64,000 nt of DNA from JAXGMV01 sp040772085 (GCA_040772085.1 JAXGYU010000001.1:372001-436000); one strand, 5' to 3'. Counted from the stretch's first letter, positions 27,663 through 37,416 are shown. Translations and numbers: made by a program. The notes: a model not told the origin generated them from the sequence alone.

Positions 27663-28765
27663 GATTGCGCCTCCTCTTCCCTGACCAGCGCCATGGATTC
27701 GATCTGACGCGCGATCTGACTGGCAGCATCAGGTGTGGCAAGCGCCAGAACAGCCTCGCGCATCGCCTGCAATTTCGCGGGATCATCCAGCAGGCCGGTG
27801 ACGGTTGGCAGCAACTGCTCCGGCAGATCCTGGTTCGCGAGCATGACCGCGGCGCCGCGGCTGACAAGATATTCCGCGTTGGTCTTCTGGTAATTCCACG
27901 CGTGCGGATAAGGCACAAGAATGGATGGCAGACCAAAATGCGGATACTCGCCGAGGATCGACGCGCCGGCGCGGGAAACGACCAGGTCCGCCGCTGAGAA
28001 GGCGGCTGACATGTCGTCATGCAGGTAGGGATAGTTTTTGTATCGCTCGGGATGACTGAGGGTCATCGGGCTGAGCAGCGCTTCAACATCCGCCAGATTG
28101 TTATTGCCGGTCAGATGCAGCACATTGCAGCGCTGGGTGAGGGTCTCAAGATGGTGTATGAGGGCGGCGTTGATGGCGCGCGCGCCGAGGCTGCCGCCGA
28201 AGAAAAGGACGGTGGGCAGCTCGGGGTTCAGACCGAAATGGGCAACAGCCTGTGCTTTCTCCCAGCGCTTCATTTCTGCCCGCAACGGGTAACCGGTGAC
28301 GATTTTTTCCGGCTTCTCGGGCAGGAACTTGATTGTTTCCTGAACGCTGACAGCAATCTTGTCGGCGAATTTGGCGATGAAGTTGAGCGCGTATCCGGGT
28401 TCGATGTCCGGAACGTAGAGCAGGATCGGCAGGTGACGACCAGCGATCGCGACCGGCCCGGCGACATAGCCGCCGGTGAAGAACAGCGCGTCCGGTTTGA
28501 ACTCGCGGATGATCTTGCGCGCGGCGAAGATGCCTTTTAGCATCTGGACGCTGTTGCCAGGCAGAGCCTTCAGGCCAACGCCGTGCAACCCCGCGGATGG
28601 GATCTGTTCGAACCTGAAACCAGCGCGCGCGACAAGGTCAGCTTCCATGCTGCCCTTGCTGCCAACCCACAAAACGTTGTGCTGGCTAGTTTCTAGTTTC
28701 TGCAGAACGGCGAGAGCCGGGTAGATCCCGCCCCCCGTCCCGCCAGCGCAAGTTAACAATCGCAC
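27659..28765 (-). CDS. murG: Lipid II synthase MurG (GlcNAc transferase)
   Basis: Peripheral membrane glycosyltransferase (GT28) that adds GlcNAc to lipid I, 368 residues. The N-terminal glycine loop is TCAGGTGGGIYPALAV, the second is FFGGSLGARAIN near residue 188, and VVSRAGASILGE near 262 binds the UDP-GlcNAc uracil side. Start is GTG at 28765, with AAGGAGG seven bases upstream. That start lies 80 bases inside the 3' end of ftsW. The 3' end overlaps the next gene as ATGA. Confidence 0.96.
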   Translation of the reverse strand: MRLLTCAGGTGGGIYPALAVLQKLETSQHNVLWVGSKGSMEADLVARAGFRFEQIPSAGLHGVGLKALPGNSVQMLKGIFAARKIIREFKPDALFFTGGYVAGPVAIAGRHLPILLYVPDIEPGYALNFIAKFADKIAVSVQETIKFLPEKPEKIVTGYPLRAEMKRWEKAQAVAHFGLNPELPTVLFFGGSLGARAINAALIHHLETLTQRCNVLHLTGNNNLADVEALLSPMTLSHPERYKNYPYLHDDMSAAFSAADLVVSRAGASILGEYPHFGLPSILVPYPHAWNYQKTNAEYLVSRGAAVMLANQDLPEQLLPTVTGLLDDPAKLQAMREAVLALATPDAASQIARQIESMALVREEEAQS

Positions 28766-29924
28766 CGGTGTACCTCCTTGCAGATTCTTCAGCTTCAGCT
28801 TTTAGGCGAGTCTGTCGCGAAACGCCCATCAGTATTCCCAAACCAATCAGATTTGCGACCAGGCTGGAACCGCCGGCGCTGATTAGCGGCAGCGCGTTAC
28901 CAGCAGAGGGCAGCAGGTTGACCAGAACGCCCATGTTGATCAGGGCTTCCAGCAAAATCCAGAAGATGACCCCGGCGGAGAGCAATTTCCCGAGCTCGTC
29001 CGGCGCGCGGGCGGCGATGTACAAACCGCGCCACAGCAGCAGGATGTAGAGCAGGATCACGATGGCGGCGCCAACCAGACCGGTCTCTTCCACGACGACC
29101 GCGAAGATACTGTCCGTCCATGACACAGGCAGCGAGTACTTGGCGACGCCCTTGCCGATGCCGACGCCAAACAGCGAACCGCGTGAGATGGCGTTGATCG
29201 AGTGACGGATCTGATAGGACGTGTTGACGGGATCTTCCAGACCAGCGACGTACTCATTGATACGATGCCGGCCCTTTTCGCTGACCATGATGATCGATCC
29301 GCCGGCGACGCCCATCAGGACCAGCACCAGGATGATCTGCTTGATGTCCACGCCGGCCAGGAAGAACAGGATGCCGCCGACTGCCATAACCGTAATAACG
29401 GCTGAGATGTCGGGCTGCAGACCGATGAAGGCGCAGACGATGCCAAGGATCGAACCCATGGGCAGCAAGCCGAAAAAGATATTGTTCAGCCGCTCGCGCC
29501 GGTTGTAAAGCCAGAACGAGAGGTAGATGATCACGATCAGCTTGGCGAATTCAGACGGCTGACCAGCGCCGGCGATGAAGGTGCGGGTAGCGCTGAAACG
29601 CGTCTCACCGAAGATCAGCACCGCGCCGAGCAGAAGGATCACCCCGCCCATCATCCAGACCAGGAACGGCTCAAAGCGGTGATAGTCGATGTTGCTGACA
29701 ACGAACGCCGCTGCCAGACCAACCAGCAGCCATTGCACCTGGCGGGTCATCAGGTAGCTGGTGTCCCGTTCTGCCCAGACCGCGAAGTTCCAGCTTGACG
29801 AGTAGACCATGATCACGCCGATGATGACCAGCGCGATGACGATGATCAGCAGCACCGGGTCAAACATCAGGTTGAAGGCCTTGACCTTTTTAGCCGGGGA
29901 AGCATTGATAGTCGGTACGTTCAT
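28686..29924 (-). CDS. ftsW: Septal peptidoglycan polymerase FtsW (SEDS family)
   Basis: Polytopic lipid II polymerase of 412 residues with about 10 membrane helices. SEDS motifs present include YSSSWNFAV near residue 41, SEFAKLIVIIYL near 125, and GVGIGKGVAKYSLPVSWTDSIFAVVVEETG (in two parts) near 255-285, including the E of VEETG. The C-terminal loop has LISAGGSSLVANLIGLGILM. The reading frame continues 80 bases into murG, giving a basic tail of about 40 residues after the last helix. It starts as ATGA with murD. Confidence 0.96.
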   Translation of the reverse strand: MNVPTINASPAKKVKAFNLMFDPVLLIIVIALVIIGVIMVYSSSWNFAVWAERDTSYLMTRQVQWLLVGLAAAFVVSNIDYHRFEPFLVWMMGGVILLLGAVLIFGETRFSATRTFIAGAGQPSEFAKLIVIIYLSFWLYNRRERLNNIFFGLLPMGSILGIVCAFIGLQPDISAVITVMAVGGILFFLAGVDIKQIILVLVLMGVAGGSIIMVSEKGRHRINEYVAGLEDPVNTSYQIRHSINAISRGSLFGVGIGKGVAKYSLPVSWTDSIFAVVVEETGLVGAAIVILLYILLLWRGLYIAARAPDELGKLLSAGVIFWILLEALINMGVLVNLLPSAGNALPLISAGGSSLVANLIGLGILMGVSRQTRLKAEAEESARRYTGAIVNLRWRDGGRDLPGSRRSAETRN

Positions 29925-31303
29925 TTCAATTCCTCCACCCAGGCTCTGAAAACCTTGCCGCGTTCTTCAAAATCGTAGAATTCATCAAAACTGGTGCCGC
30001 CTGGTGAGAGCAGGACAACATCACCGGCCTCGGCCAGTTTGTGCGCCTGCTCCAGCGCGCCTTTCAACTGCTGGCTGGTGCCAACCGATTTCAATTGGGT
30101 AGCCGCCTGCGGTTTCGCCAATGCAGCGTTGATGATCGGTGCAGCTTCGCCGAAGAGGATGACGTGTTTGACGCGCTGATGCACGAGGTTCGCCAGGTTA
30201 TCCCAGGGCAGGTTTTTGTCCCGGCCGCCCAGCAGCAGGACGATGGGCTCTTCGAAGGACTGGATAGCCGCGATCACACGTTCTGGCGCGGTGCAAATCG
30301 AGTCGTTGTACCAGGAAACGCCATTGACAACCCGGACCAGCTCCAGCCGGTGGGGGACGCCGTGGAAATCAGCAACGCCGGCTGCCATAGCCTGCGGGTC
30401 AAACCCAGATGCCAGCGCGACGGCGCAGGCAGCGATCACATTACCTGTGTTATGCCGGCCGCGCAGCTTGATCTGACTGGTCTGCAGCAGCGGTTTGGTC
30501 GTCCCGCCGAATTCAGCCACGATGCGGTCTTTCTTCAGATAGACCTGATCGTTGCCTGTCTCATTGCGGTCGAAACCAAAACTGAGCAGCTTACCTTTGA
30601 CCTCAGGCGCGGCATGCCACAGGATGGGATCCTGATGATTGAGCACCGCGATGTCGCTTGCCTGTTGGTAAGCGAGCATGTTCAGTTTCGCGGCGGTGTA
30701 AACGCTCATGCTGCCGTGGCGATCCAGATGATTTGGGGTGATATTCAATATCGCGCCGACATTCGGCGAGTGGGTCGTCAGTTCAAGCTGGAAGCTGGAG
30801 AGCTCCAGGATGACCAGGTCAGTCTTGCGCATGTCTTTCAGCGCGGAGAGCAGGGGCAAGCCGATGTTCCCGCCGACCCAGACGCGCTGACCAGCCGCTT
30901 TACCGGCCTCTGCCATCCTGCCGACCAAAGTAGTAGTGGTTGTCTTGCCGGCAGAACCCGTAATACCCACCCATGGGCAGGGCACCACATCCAGGAAGAT
31001 CTCGGTGTCATTTGTCAGGTGGATGCCGCGCTCTCGCGCCGCAACGACGATCGGCAGCGTATGCGGTATGGCGCCGGAAAGCACGAGCACGTCGGTCCCC
31101 TGAAGCAGTTCAACGGGGTGACCGCCAAAATGCCAGCGGATGTTGAGGCCTGCCAGGCTGGCCACCGCGGAGCGCATCTGGTCCTGGCTGCGAGCGTCGT
31201 TCATCGTGACGATTGCGCCATGCTGATGCAGGTAACGGGCAACAGCCAGACCTTGCCTGGCAGCTCCCAAAATCAGCACGTGCTTGCCCGAGTATCGTTC
31301 CAT
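29921..31303 (-). CDS. murD: UDP-N-acetylmuramoylalanine-D-glutamate ligase
   Basis: Ligase adding D-Glu in peptidoglycan precursor synthesis, 460 residues. N-terminal dinucleotide-like loop VLILGAARQGLAVARYL, P-loop ITGSAGKTTTTTLVG near residue 115, NITPNHLDRHGSM near 188 and YNDSICTAPE near 330 (MurD usually reads NDSKATNP). The change from SKAT to SICT in that last motif is unusual but lies in a variable position of the loop. It starts two bases after mraY and overlaps ftsW by ATGA. Confidence 0.95.
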   Translation of the reverse strand: MERYSGKHVLILGAARQGLAVARYLHQHGAIVTMNDARSQDQMRSAVASLAGLNIRWHFGGHPVELLQGTDVLVLSGAIPHTLPIVVAARERGIHLTNDTEIFLDVVPCPWVGITGSAGKTTTTTLVGRMAEAGKAAGQRVWVGGNIGLPLLSALKDMRKTDLVILELSSFQLELTTHSPNVGAILNITPNHLDRHGSMSVYTAAKLNMLAYQQASDIAVLNHQDPILWHAAPEVKGKLLSFGFDRNETGNDQVYLKKDRIVAEFGGTTKPLLQTSQIKLRGRHNTGNVIAACAVALASGFDPQAMAAGVADFHGVPHRLELVRVVNGVSWYNDSICTAPERVIAAIQSFEEPIVLLLGGRDKNLPWDNLANLVHQRVKHVILFGEAAPIINAALAKPQAATQLKSVGTSQQLKGALEQAHKLAEAGDVVLLSPGGTSFDEFYDFEERGKVFRAWVEELK

Positions 31304-31305
31304 CG

Positions 31306-32319
31306 TTACACCAATGCCACCGCTATGCCTAACATTGCGAACAGTAGACTAACCAGCCAGAAGCGCTGCACAACCTGCGTTTCGCTCCAGCCAAGGAGTT
31401 CAAAGTGATGATGAAGCGGAGCCATCTTGAACAGACGCTTCCCGCCTGTCAGTTTGAAGTACAGCACCTGCAGGATAACGCTGAGCGTTTCACTGACCGG
31501 GATGATCGCGATGATGGGGATCAGCAGCCAGTTGCCGGTCATCAGGCCTACAGTCGCCATGACAGCGCCAAGCGCCAAAGACCCGGTGTCACCCATGAAA
31601 AGCTGGGCGGGGTGAACGTTGTACCAGAGGAAGCCGAACAAGGCGCCAACCAGGGTAAAACAGAACCTGCCGACAAAAAGATTGCTCTGGTTGACTTCGC
31701 CGCGCATTAATGCGATGGCGCCGATGGCCGCGAATGCCGTCGCGCTGATCAACCCAGCCAGTCCGTCGAGCCCGTCGGTGATATTCACGGCGTTGGACAT
31801 GCCAACGATCAGGAAAGTTGCGAGAGGAATGTAGAACATCCCCAGGGTCAGCGGTTCTTCAACACCCGGCCAGTAAAGCTCAGGCACCTTCAGCACTGAC
31901 TGTAGAACATAGGCGATGCCTATCGCAAAAACGACCTGGAAGAGGAATTTTGTCCGCGCGCGCATGCCCAGTCCGCGCCGGTGACCGCGGATGCCTTCCC
32001 AGTCATCGATCGCGCCCAGCACCGCGAAGAGCAGCATGACGACGATGGGCAGCAGCACCTGCCCGCCGAGGTATTGTTCCTCGCGATCGACCAGCGCGAC
32101 GCCGTTGAGCAAAACGGTGAGCAGGATGACCGGCATGATGAACATGACAGCGCCCATTGTTGGGACGCCGGTCTTCATCATGTGCCGTTCAGGACCGTCA
32201 ACGCGGATAATCTTGCCGATCTTGAAGTATTGCAGGACGCGCAGCAATGGCGAACCCCAGATGACTGCCAGGAGGAAGCTCAAGGTGCTCAGAGCGAGCG
32301 CGAGTGATGTTTCTCTCAT
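31306..32319 (-). CDS. mraY: Phospho-MurNAc-pentapeptide translocase
   Basis: Integral membrane enzyme that transfers phospho-MurNAc-pentapeptide to undecaprenyl phosphate, forming lipid I. It has 337 residues and about 10 helices. GVPTMGA near residue 51, AIDDWEGIRGHRRGLGMRAR near 100 (DD motif), NAVNITDGLDGLAG near 177 and APLHHHFELLGW near 300 are the MraY signatures. GGAGA precedes the ATG, which overlaps the murF stop as ATGA. Confidence 0.97.
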   Translation of the reverse strand: MRETSLALALSTLSFLLAVIWGSPLLRVLQYFKIGKIIRVDGPERHMMKTGVPTMGAVMFIMPVILLTVLLNGVALVDREEQYLGGQVLLPIVVMLLFAVLGAIDDWEGIRGHRRGLGMRARTKFLFQVVFAIGIAYVLQSVLKVPELYWPGVEEPLTLGMFYIPLATFLIVGMSNAVNITDGLDGLAGLISATAFAAIGAIALMRGEVNQSNLFVGRFCFTLVGALFGFLWYNVHPAQLFMGDTGSLALGAVMATVGLMTGNWLLIPIIAIIPVSETLSVILQVLYFKLTGGKRLFKMAPLHHHFELLGWSETQVVQRFWLVSLLFAMLGIAVALV

Positions 32320-33734
32320 GACTTTGTCTCCAGTGCTACCACTATGCGTGCCATCCCCATGCCGAGTGACCCTTTGACCAAAGCCGTGTCACCCTCGACC
32401 AGGTAGTCCCTGATGAACGGGATTGCGGCTGGCACGTCCGCGAACCAGTAAGTCTGCGACTCGGGCAGCCCATGCGCGACTGCTGAAGCAACGAATGTCC
32501 TGGCGCGATTGCCGATGGCAATCAGCGCGTTGGCGCTCTCAGCGGCTTTTTTGCCAACCCGTTCATGGCCTTCGACTTCATAACTGCCAAGCTCAAGCAT
32601 ATCGCCGAGGATGGCGACTTTTCTGCCAGGCATTTCGCTCAGCAGATCGAGGGCTGCGACGCAGGAATCCGGTGAGGAATTGTAGGAGTCATCGAGCAGG
32701 GTGGCGCCATTTTTCAGGTGGACGACGACCAGTCTGAGCTGGCTGCGGCTGAACTTCAGCCCGTCGGAGATCTCGCGCCAGGTTAGACCTTCCACGATCG
32801 CCAGTGCAACCGAGCGCAGGATAGTCATGATCGAGTGCTTGCCGACCATCGGCACCTGCATGTCGATCACATCACTGCGATGATGCAGTTTGAATTTCAG
32901 TCCATTGATGCCGAGCCCGACGATTTCGTCCGCCCAAAGGTCAGCATCCGGCGTAGTGCCGTAATAGAACACTTTAGCTGCTGTCTTTTCACTCATCGCG
33001 CGCACGAGCGGGTCATCGTGATTGAGGATTGCCCAGCCATGCGCGGGCAATGCCTGAACCAATTCTGCTTTACCGGCGGCGATGACTTCCAGGCTGCCGG
33101 CTCGTTCCGCGTGGACGGGCGTGACATTGGTCACGATACCGATCTCGGGTTTGGCCAGCTCGCACAGAAAAGCGATCTCGCCCGGCACGTAGAAACCCAT
33201 TTCCAGAATCGCGCGGTCAAACCCATTGCCCAGCCTCAACAGGCTGATGGGTAGTCCGATTTCATTGTTCAGGTTGCCATAATTGCGCGCGGTCGCGTAA
33301 TGCTGCGCCAGAACATCGGCGGCCAGCTCTTTTGTGGTCGATTTGCCAATGCTGCCAGTGATGCCAATCGTCTTGAGCGTGAGCTTGCCGCGCCAGAAGC
33401 GTGCGACAGTCTGCAGGGCTGCCAGCGTATCGGGAACGAGAATGCACAGCGGCAGGTCCTGCTGGCTGAGTTGTCTGTTTATCAGTTCAGCCGGCGTGAA
33501 TTGCGTGAAGCGTGTTGACTGATCCGTCTGGACCAGGGCGATTGAAGCGCCATTGCTGAAAGCGGCATCGAGGTAATCGTGTCCATCGACGCGTTCACCT
33601 GGCAGCGCGACGAATAGACCGCCGGGGATCACCTGGCGCGAATCGGTCGCGGCTTCAGTGATGACCAGGTTCGCATGTGCGGGGCGCGTGCCGGTCAGGG
33701 CTTCGAGCAGGTCGGCAAGTGTCAACAGGCTCAT
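32316..33734 (-). CDS. murF: UDP-MurNAc-tripeptide-D-Ala-D-Ala ligase
   Basis: Ligase that completes the pentapeptide, 472 residues. N-terminal substrate domain with TDSRQVIPGGLFVALPGERV, P-loop GITGSIGKSTTKELAAD near residue 123, and DDSYNSSPDSCVAAL near 345, the MurF-type C-terminal motif. It overlaps ftsI upstream and mraY downstream by ATGA. No ddl or murE gene lies in the cluster. MurE would have to be encoded elsewhere. Confidence 0.95.
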   Translation of the reverse strand: MSLLTLADLLEALTGTRPAHANLVITEAATDSRQVIPGGLFVALPGERVDGHDYLDAAFSNGASIALVQTDQSTRFTQFTPAELINRQLSQQDLPLCILVPDTLAALQTVARFWRGKLTLKTIGITGSIGKSTTKELAADVLAQHYATARNYGNLNNEIGLPISLLRLGNGFDRAILEMGFYVPGEIAFLCELAKPEIGIVTNVTPVHAERAGSLEVIAAGKAELVQALPAHGWAILNHDDPLVRAMSEKTAAKVFYYGTTPDADLWADEIVGLGINGLKFKLHHRSDVIDMQVPMVGKHSIMTILRSVALAIVEGLTWREISDGLKFSRSQLRLVVVHLKNGATLLDDSYNSSPDSCVAALDLLSEMPGRKVAILGDMLELGSYEVEGHERVGKKAAESANALIAIGNRARTFVASAVAHGLPESQTYWFADVPAAIPFIRDYLVEGDTALVKGSLGMGMARIVVALETKS

Positions 33735-35488
33735 TTGGGCACTCCGAACAGCATCATGCGGGTCTGGTCTGGCGGGATGTTCAGGTAAACCACCAGCTCG
33801 CGGACGACATCTCTGAATAACGGCGCGGCTACGACCGAGCCCCAGATCGCGGTCTTGGGACGTTCCAGCCAGACGTAAATGATGTATTGCGGTTTTTCAA
33901 CCGGTGCCCAGCCGATGAACGAGGCATTGGTTTCGTTCGTGTTATAACCGCCCTGAGTGGCAATTTCACCGGTGCCGGTCTTGCCGGCATACAAGTAACC
34001 CGGCAGCTCGGAGAAGAACGCTTCTTCCTGCACTGAAACGGTCAGCATGTTGGTCAAAGTCTTGGCTGTCTCGGGTTTGATAGGGGTCGCGACGAGTTTG
34101 ATCGGGATGTCAAACTTGTCATCGTTGCGGATCATGGTCTTGACCATATGCGGCGCCATGATCTTGCCCTCGTTAGCGATCGCGGAAGCGGCCGTAATGA
34201 TCTGGATCGGGGTGTTGGCGATACCTTGACCGAACGAGTTGGTCGCCAGATTTGAAAGATGCCAGAAGCCGCCCTCGGGGAAATGCACCGGCCAGGTCAG
34301 TTCGCCTGCCAGATCGATATTCGTTGGCTGGTCCAGACCGAAGCGCCGGATGTAATCATAGAAAGTGGTTTGTCCCATCTCGGTCGCCAATGTGACGAGA
34401 CAGACATTCAGGGAGTTGCGCATGCAGCCGACCATGTCCTGAGTGCCCCAGGCGTTGCGGTCCCAGTTCATGACTGTGATACCGCCAAGCTCAATGCTGC
34501 CGGTATCAACATAGGTTGTCTCTGGCACAACCATACCGGTGTCCAGCGCGGCTGCCATGGTGAAGATCTTGAAAACCGAGCCGGTTTCAAAAGCGTAGTC
34601 AATGGCGCGATTGAAGGAAGCACTGTTGCTGGTTTCAATCGGCTTCCAGTATTCATTGGGGTTCATACGCGGATTGACCGCCATGGCGGGGAACTCACCC
34701 GTCTGCGGGTCCATGATCAGCACCAACCCGCCGACGGACTGCGTGGTCTCAACCGTCTTGTCCAGGACATGTTCAGCCATCGCCTGAATCTCACGATCCA
34801 TGGTGAGCACCAGGCTGGCGCTGGACATGCTCGATGTTTGTTGCATTCTGCCCGAATAGAGGTAATCGACCTTGACCGGCGTGCCTTTCAGGATCGAGTC
34901 ATATTCTTCTTCAACACCAAAATGCGGCCCGCCCTGATCGCGATCTTTATAAGCGTAGAACCCCAGCACATTCGAACCGAGGGTATTTTCGGGATAGAAG
35001 CGTACCAGGTGGGGCGTCCACTCCAGACCGCTCAGACTCGGACGACGCTCCTTGCTGCCTCGTTCCGGCACAATAGCATCGTACTGTTTCATGCGGGCTT
35101 CGAATTCAGCGATTGTGCTGGCTTCGACAAAATCGGTCAGCGTGATGTAACGATACTTGAGCGTATCGACCGAATTGATGGTCTGCTTGTAATCCACACC
35201 GACCAGTTCCTTGAGGTCTTTTGCCAGCGTATCTTCATTGACGATCGCGTCGAGGTTGAGGTTGAGCTCGTAAACCACTTTGTTGCCGGCGAGTAATTTG
35301 CCCCAGCGGTCGTATATGTTGCCGCGGTCGGGGTTGATAACGTTCAATACAGCCTGCTGCTGTTCTTCTTTCTTGCTGGCGGCTTGCACCTGAATGACGC
35401 CAACCTGAATGCGCACCATCCAGACAAAAATCGTCACCGCGAAAACAGTGAGCAGAATGCCGATGAAGGAGTAGCGTGTCAGTTTCAT
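33731..35488 (-). CDS. ftsI: Division-specific class B penicillin-binding protein (FtsI/PBP2)
   Basis: Septal transpeptidase of 585 residues. One N-terminal membrane helix (about 6-25), a dimerisation domain with INPDRGNIYDRWGKLLA, then the transpeptidase domain. The catalytic motifs are S304-V-F-K307, S359-L-N361 and K503-T-G505. No PASTA repeats follow, unlike many Gram-positive FtsI/SpoVD proteins. It pairs with FtsW. It begins directly after the FtsL-like stop and overlaps murF as ATGA. Confidence 0.95.
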   Translation of the reverse strand: MKLTRYSFIGILLTVFAVTIFVWMVRIQVGVIQVQAASKKEEQQQAVLNVINPDRGNIYDRWGKLLAGNKVVYELNLNLDAIVNEDTLAKDLKELVGVDYKQTINSVDTLKYRYITLTDFVEASTIAEFEARMKQYDAIVPERGSKERRPSLSGLEWTPHLVRFYPENTLGSNVLGFYAYKDRDQGGPHFGVEEEYDSILKGTPVKVDYLYSGRMQQTSSMSSASLVLTMDREIQAMAEHVLDKTVETTQSVGGLVLIMDPQTGEFPAMAVNPRMNPNEYWKPIETSNSASFNRAIDYAFETGSVFKIFTMAAALDTGMVVPETTYVDTGSIELGGITVMNWDRNAWGTQDMVGCMRNSLNVCLVTLATEMGQTTFYDYIRRFGLDQPTNIDLAGELTWPVHFPEGGFWHLSNLATNSFGQGIANTPIQIITAASAIANEGKIMAPHMVKTMIRNDDKFDIPIKLVATPIKPETAKTLTNMLTVSVQEEAFFSELPGYLYAGKTGTGEIATQGGYNTNETNASFIGWAPVEKPQYIIYVWLERPKTAIWGSVVAAPLFRDVVRELVVYLNIPPDQTRMMLFGVPK

Positions 35489-35950
35489 TTAGCCGCTCAC
35501 TCCCAAAACCGTGTTGATGAAATTACTCTCAAACAGCCACTCCCAGATTGACTGGGTGTAGAGGGGGTTCAGATAAGACGGTATCGAGCTGGCCTGATTG
35601 GCTGGCGCGGTGTATTCGAATTGTCTGCCGGCATAATCCTGAATAGGCAGATAGACCACGTAATCGGAAGCGTTCCTGAAATCCATCTCCTCCGAACGGC
35701 GGTTCATCTGCTCCGAAGAGGTGATGAAAGCGGTCTGGGACTGGAGATCGGCGATGTGATTGATGATCTCACCGCGACGGTCCATCAGCGTATTAATCTC
35801 AACGTTGGTAGTGTAGGTTTGGGCGGTGATATAGAGATGAAGCAAAGTCATGATGGCTGCAACGACAAGCACCAGCAGGATAAGAGATATCCTCTGGAAT
35901 TTGGAGCGCCATGGGGCTTGCTGCGCTGCTTGTTTAAGATGTTGTGCCAT
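35489..35950 (-). CDS. FtsL-like bitopic division protein
   Basis: 153 residues: a short basic cytoplasmic segment, one membrane helix (about 22-42, ISLILLVLVVAAIMTLLHLY) and an extracytoplasmic helix with heptad-like hydrophobic spacing (about 50-90), then a Tyr/Pro-rich tail. Sequence similarity to FtsL is weak, as is usual; the call rests on topology and its position between rsmH and ftsI. It would form the FtsQLB-type complex that activates FtsWI. The 60-residue tail beyond the coiled coil is longer than in typical FtsL. Confidence 0.7.
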   Translation of the reverse strand: MAQHLKQAAQQAPWRSKFQRISLILLVLVVAAIMTLLHLYITAQTYTTNVEINTLMDRRGEIINHIADLQSQTAFITSSEQMNRRSEEMDFRNASDYVVYLPIQDYAGRQFEYTAPANQASSIPSYLNPLYTQSIWEWLFESNFINTVLGVSG

Positions 35951-35991
35951 AATAACCTGCTCTATGTCACGAAATAAAGTAATTGCAATAT

Positions 35992-36987
35992 TTATGCCAG
36001 CCCTAGCTTTTCGGCCACTCGCAGTTTGGCGCTGCGTGATCGAGGATTGTGACTTGCTTCCTCAGTTGATGCAGTTAGTGGTTTTCGGGTGAGTTCGCGG
36101 ATGCTTGCCTGATGATGGCAAGTACAGATGAGCTGGTCTGGCTGGCATATACAGTCTTTGCTCTCTGTATGGAAGTATTGTTTGACAATCCTGTCTTCGA
36201 GTGAGTGGAAGGAGATCACCGCGAGCCTTCCGCCGGGCTTCAGAAGCTTGATCGCTTTTGGCAAAACCTGGCTGACATTATCCAGTTCGCCGTTGACCGC
36301 GATGCGGAGCGCCTGAAAGGTGCGTGTCGCCGGGTGGATATCGGATCTTGGCTTGCCGGCTGCTGACTGGATGATGCTGGCGAGCTCTCCGGTGGTGTTG
36401 ACTGGACGATTTTGGACGATTGCCCGGGCAATGCGGCGCGACTTGTTTTCTTCGCCATAACGCCAGATCAAATCAGCCAGGTCAGCCTCGGGGAGGGTGT
36501 TCACCAGATCGGCGGCTGTAACGCCGGCACTGCTGCTGTCGAATCGCATGTCAAGCGGTGCGTCGGCCCGGAATGAGAAACCGCGTTCCGGCTGGTCCAA
36601 CTGCATGGAGGATAACCCCAGGTCGAGCAGGATGCCATCCACGCCTTGCCAGCCCAGCTTTTCAGCTTCTTCATCCATGGCCGTGTAGGAACGGTTGACC
36701 AGGATGCTCCGATTGCCATACGCGCTCAGCTTCTGGGCTGCCAGCGCGAGCGCTGATTGGTCCAGGTCAAGGCCGAGCAGCAAACCATTCGGTGAGCTGG
36801 CTCGCAGGATGCCGCAGGCATGTCCGCCTGCTCCTACCGTCCCATCGATATACTTGCCGTCCGAGACAGGATTGAGAACTTCTATGATTTGATGGTAAAG
36901 TACTGGTTGGTGACCGAGATCACCACGATCTGAAGCGGACGAGTCCCCGCTACAAGGCGAGGTCGAACGCGGAGAACCTGTGTTCAT
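35992..36987 (-). CDS. rsmH: 16S rRNA (cytosine-1402-N4)-methyltransferase
   Basis: RsmH (MraW) methylates C1402 in the ribosomal decoding centre. The ATG at 36987 (331 residues) has AGGAG four bases upstream and lies 38 bases inside the 3' end of mraZ; an even longer frame begins at 37086. LGHQPVLYHQIIEVL near residue 26 and GTVGAGGHACGIL near 44 are the family N-terminal and SAM-binding motifs. DGILLDLGLSSMQLD, RGFSFRADAPLDMR, and GGRLAVISFHSLEDRIVK follow in the canonical order. The first 24 residues (Ser/Pro/Arg-rich) are not conserved. Confidence 0.95.
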   Translation of the reverse strand: MNTGSPRSTSPCSGDSSASDRGDLGHQPVLYHQIIEVLNPVSDGKYIDGTVGAGGHACGILRASSPNGLLLGLDLDQSALALAAQKLSAYGNRSILVNRSYTAMDEEAEKLGWQGVDGILLDLGLSSMQLDQPERGFSFRADAPLDMRFDSSSAGVTAADLVNTLPEADLADLIWRYGEENKSRRIARAIVQNRPVNTTGELASIIQSAAGKPRSDIHPATRTFQALRIAVNGELDNVSQVLPKAIKLLKPGGRLAVISFHSLEDRIVKQYFHTESKDCICQPDQLICTCHHQASIRELTRKPLTASTEEASHNPRSRSAKLRVAEKLGLA

Positions 36988-37387
36988 TCGACTCCTGGTT
37001 CTGGTCTTCCTGGGTATGCTGCTCCCAGGGCTTGGGCGCCCAGATCTCAAAGTAGGGGCCCATGCCGACGACAACCGCGGAACCATTGAGCTGCACGATC
37101 TGTCTCAAGAATGCCGGGATGAGAATGCGGCCGGACTTGTCAATGTCAACGCGGTCAGCATTGGAGAAGATCAGCCGCTTGAGCTTGCGCGCCAGCGGGT
37201 CGGTAATGCTTTGGGCGTTGACCTGATCGGAAAGTTTCTGGAAGGAGTCGACGGTGAGAACCATGAGATTGTTGTCAAAACCCTGCGTGATGAAAGCGCC
37301 GCCGGCCAGGAGGTCGCGATAGCGTGAAGGCACGGTCATTCTGCCTTTGTCATCGATGGAGTGTTCATACTGGCCGAGGAAGAACAT
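36950..37387 (-). CDS. mraZ: Transcriptional regulator MraZ
   Basis: DNA-binding regulator of the dcw operon, 145 residues. It has two AbrB/SpoVT-like repeats, each with the D-x-K-G-R motif: SIDDKGRMTVPSRYRDLL near residue 10 and DIDKSGRILIPAFLRQ near 81. As in other bacteria, it is the first gene of the cluster and probably represses it through the four repeats in its own promoter. GGAG lies 12 bases upstream of the ATG. A 20-residue acidic/polar tail follows the second repeat. Confidence 0.96.
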   Translation of the reverse strand: MFFLGQYEHSIDDKGRMTVPSRYRDLLAGGAFITQGFDNNLMVLTVDSFQKLSDQVNAQSITDPLARKLKRLIFSNADRVDIDKSGRILIPAFLRQIVQLNGSAVVVGMGPYFEIWAPKPWEQHTQEDQNQESNEHRFSAFDLAL

Positions 37388-37416
37388 ATTTTCTAATTAC
37401 TCCAATTTAAGGGTGT

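Noticed and set aside
30041..31408. 455-codon open frame on the plus strand opposite murD
   Set aside because: murD has all of its ligase motifs and coupled neighbours; the antisense frame has no ribosome site and no recognisable domain.
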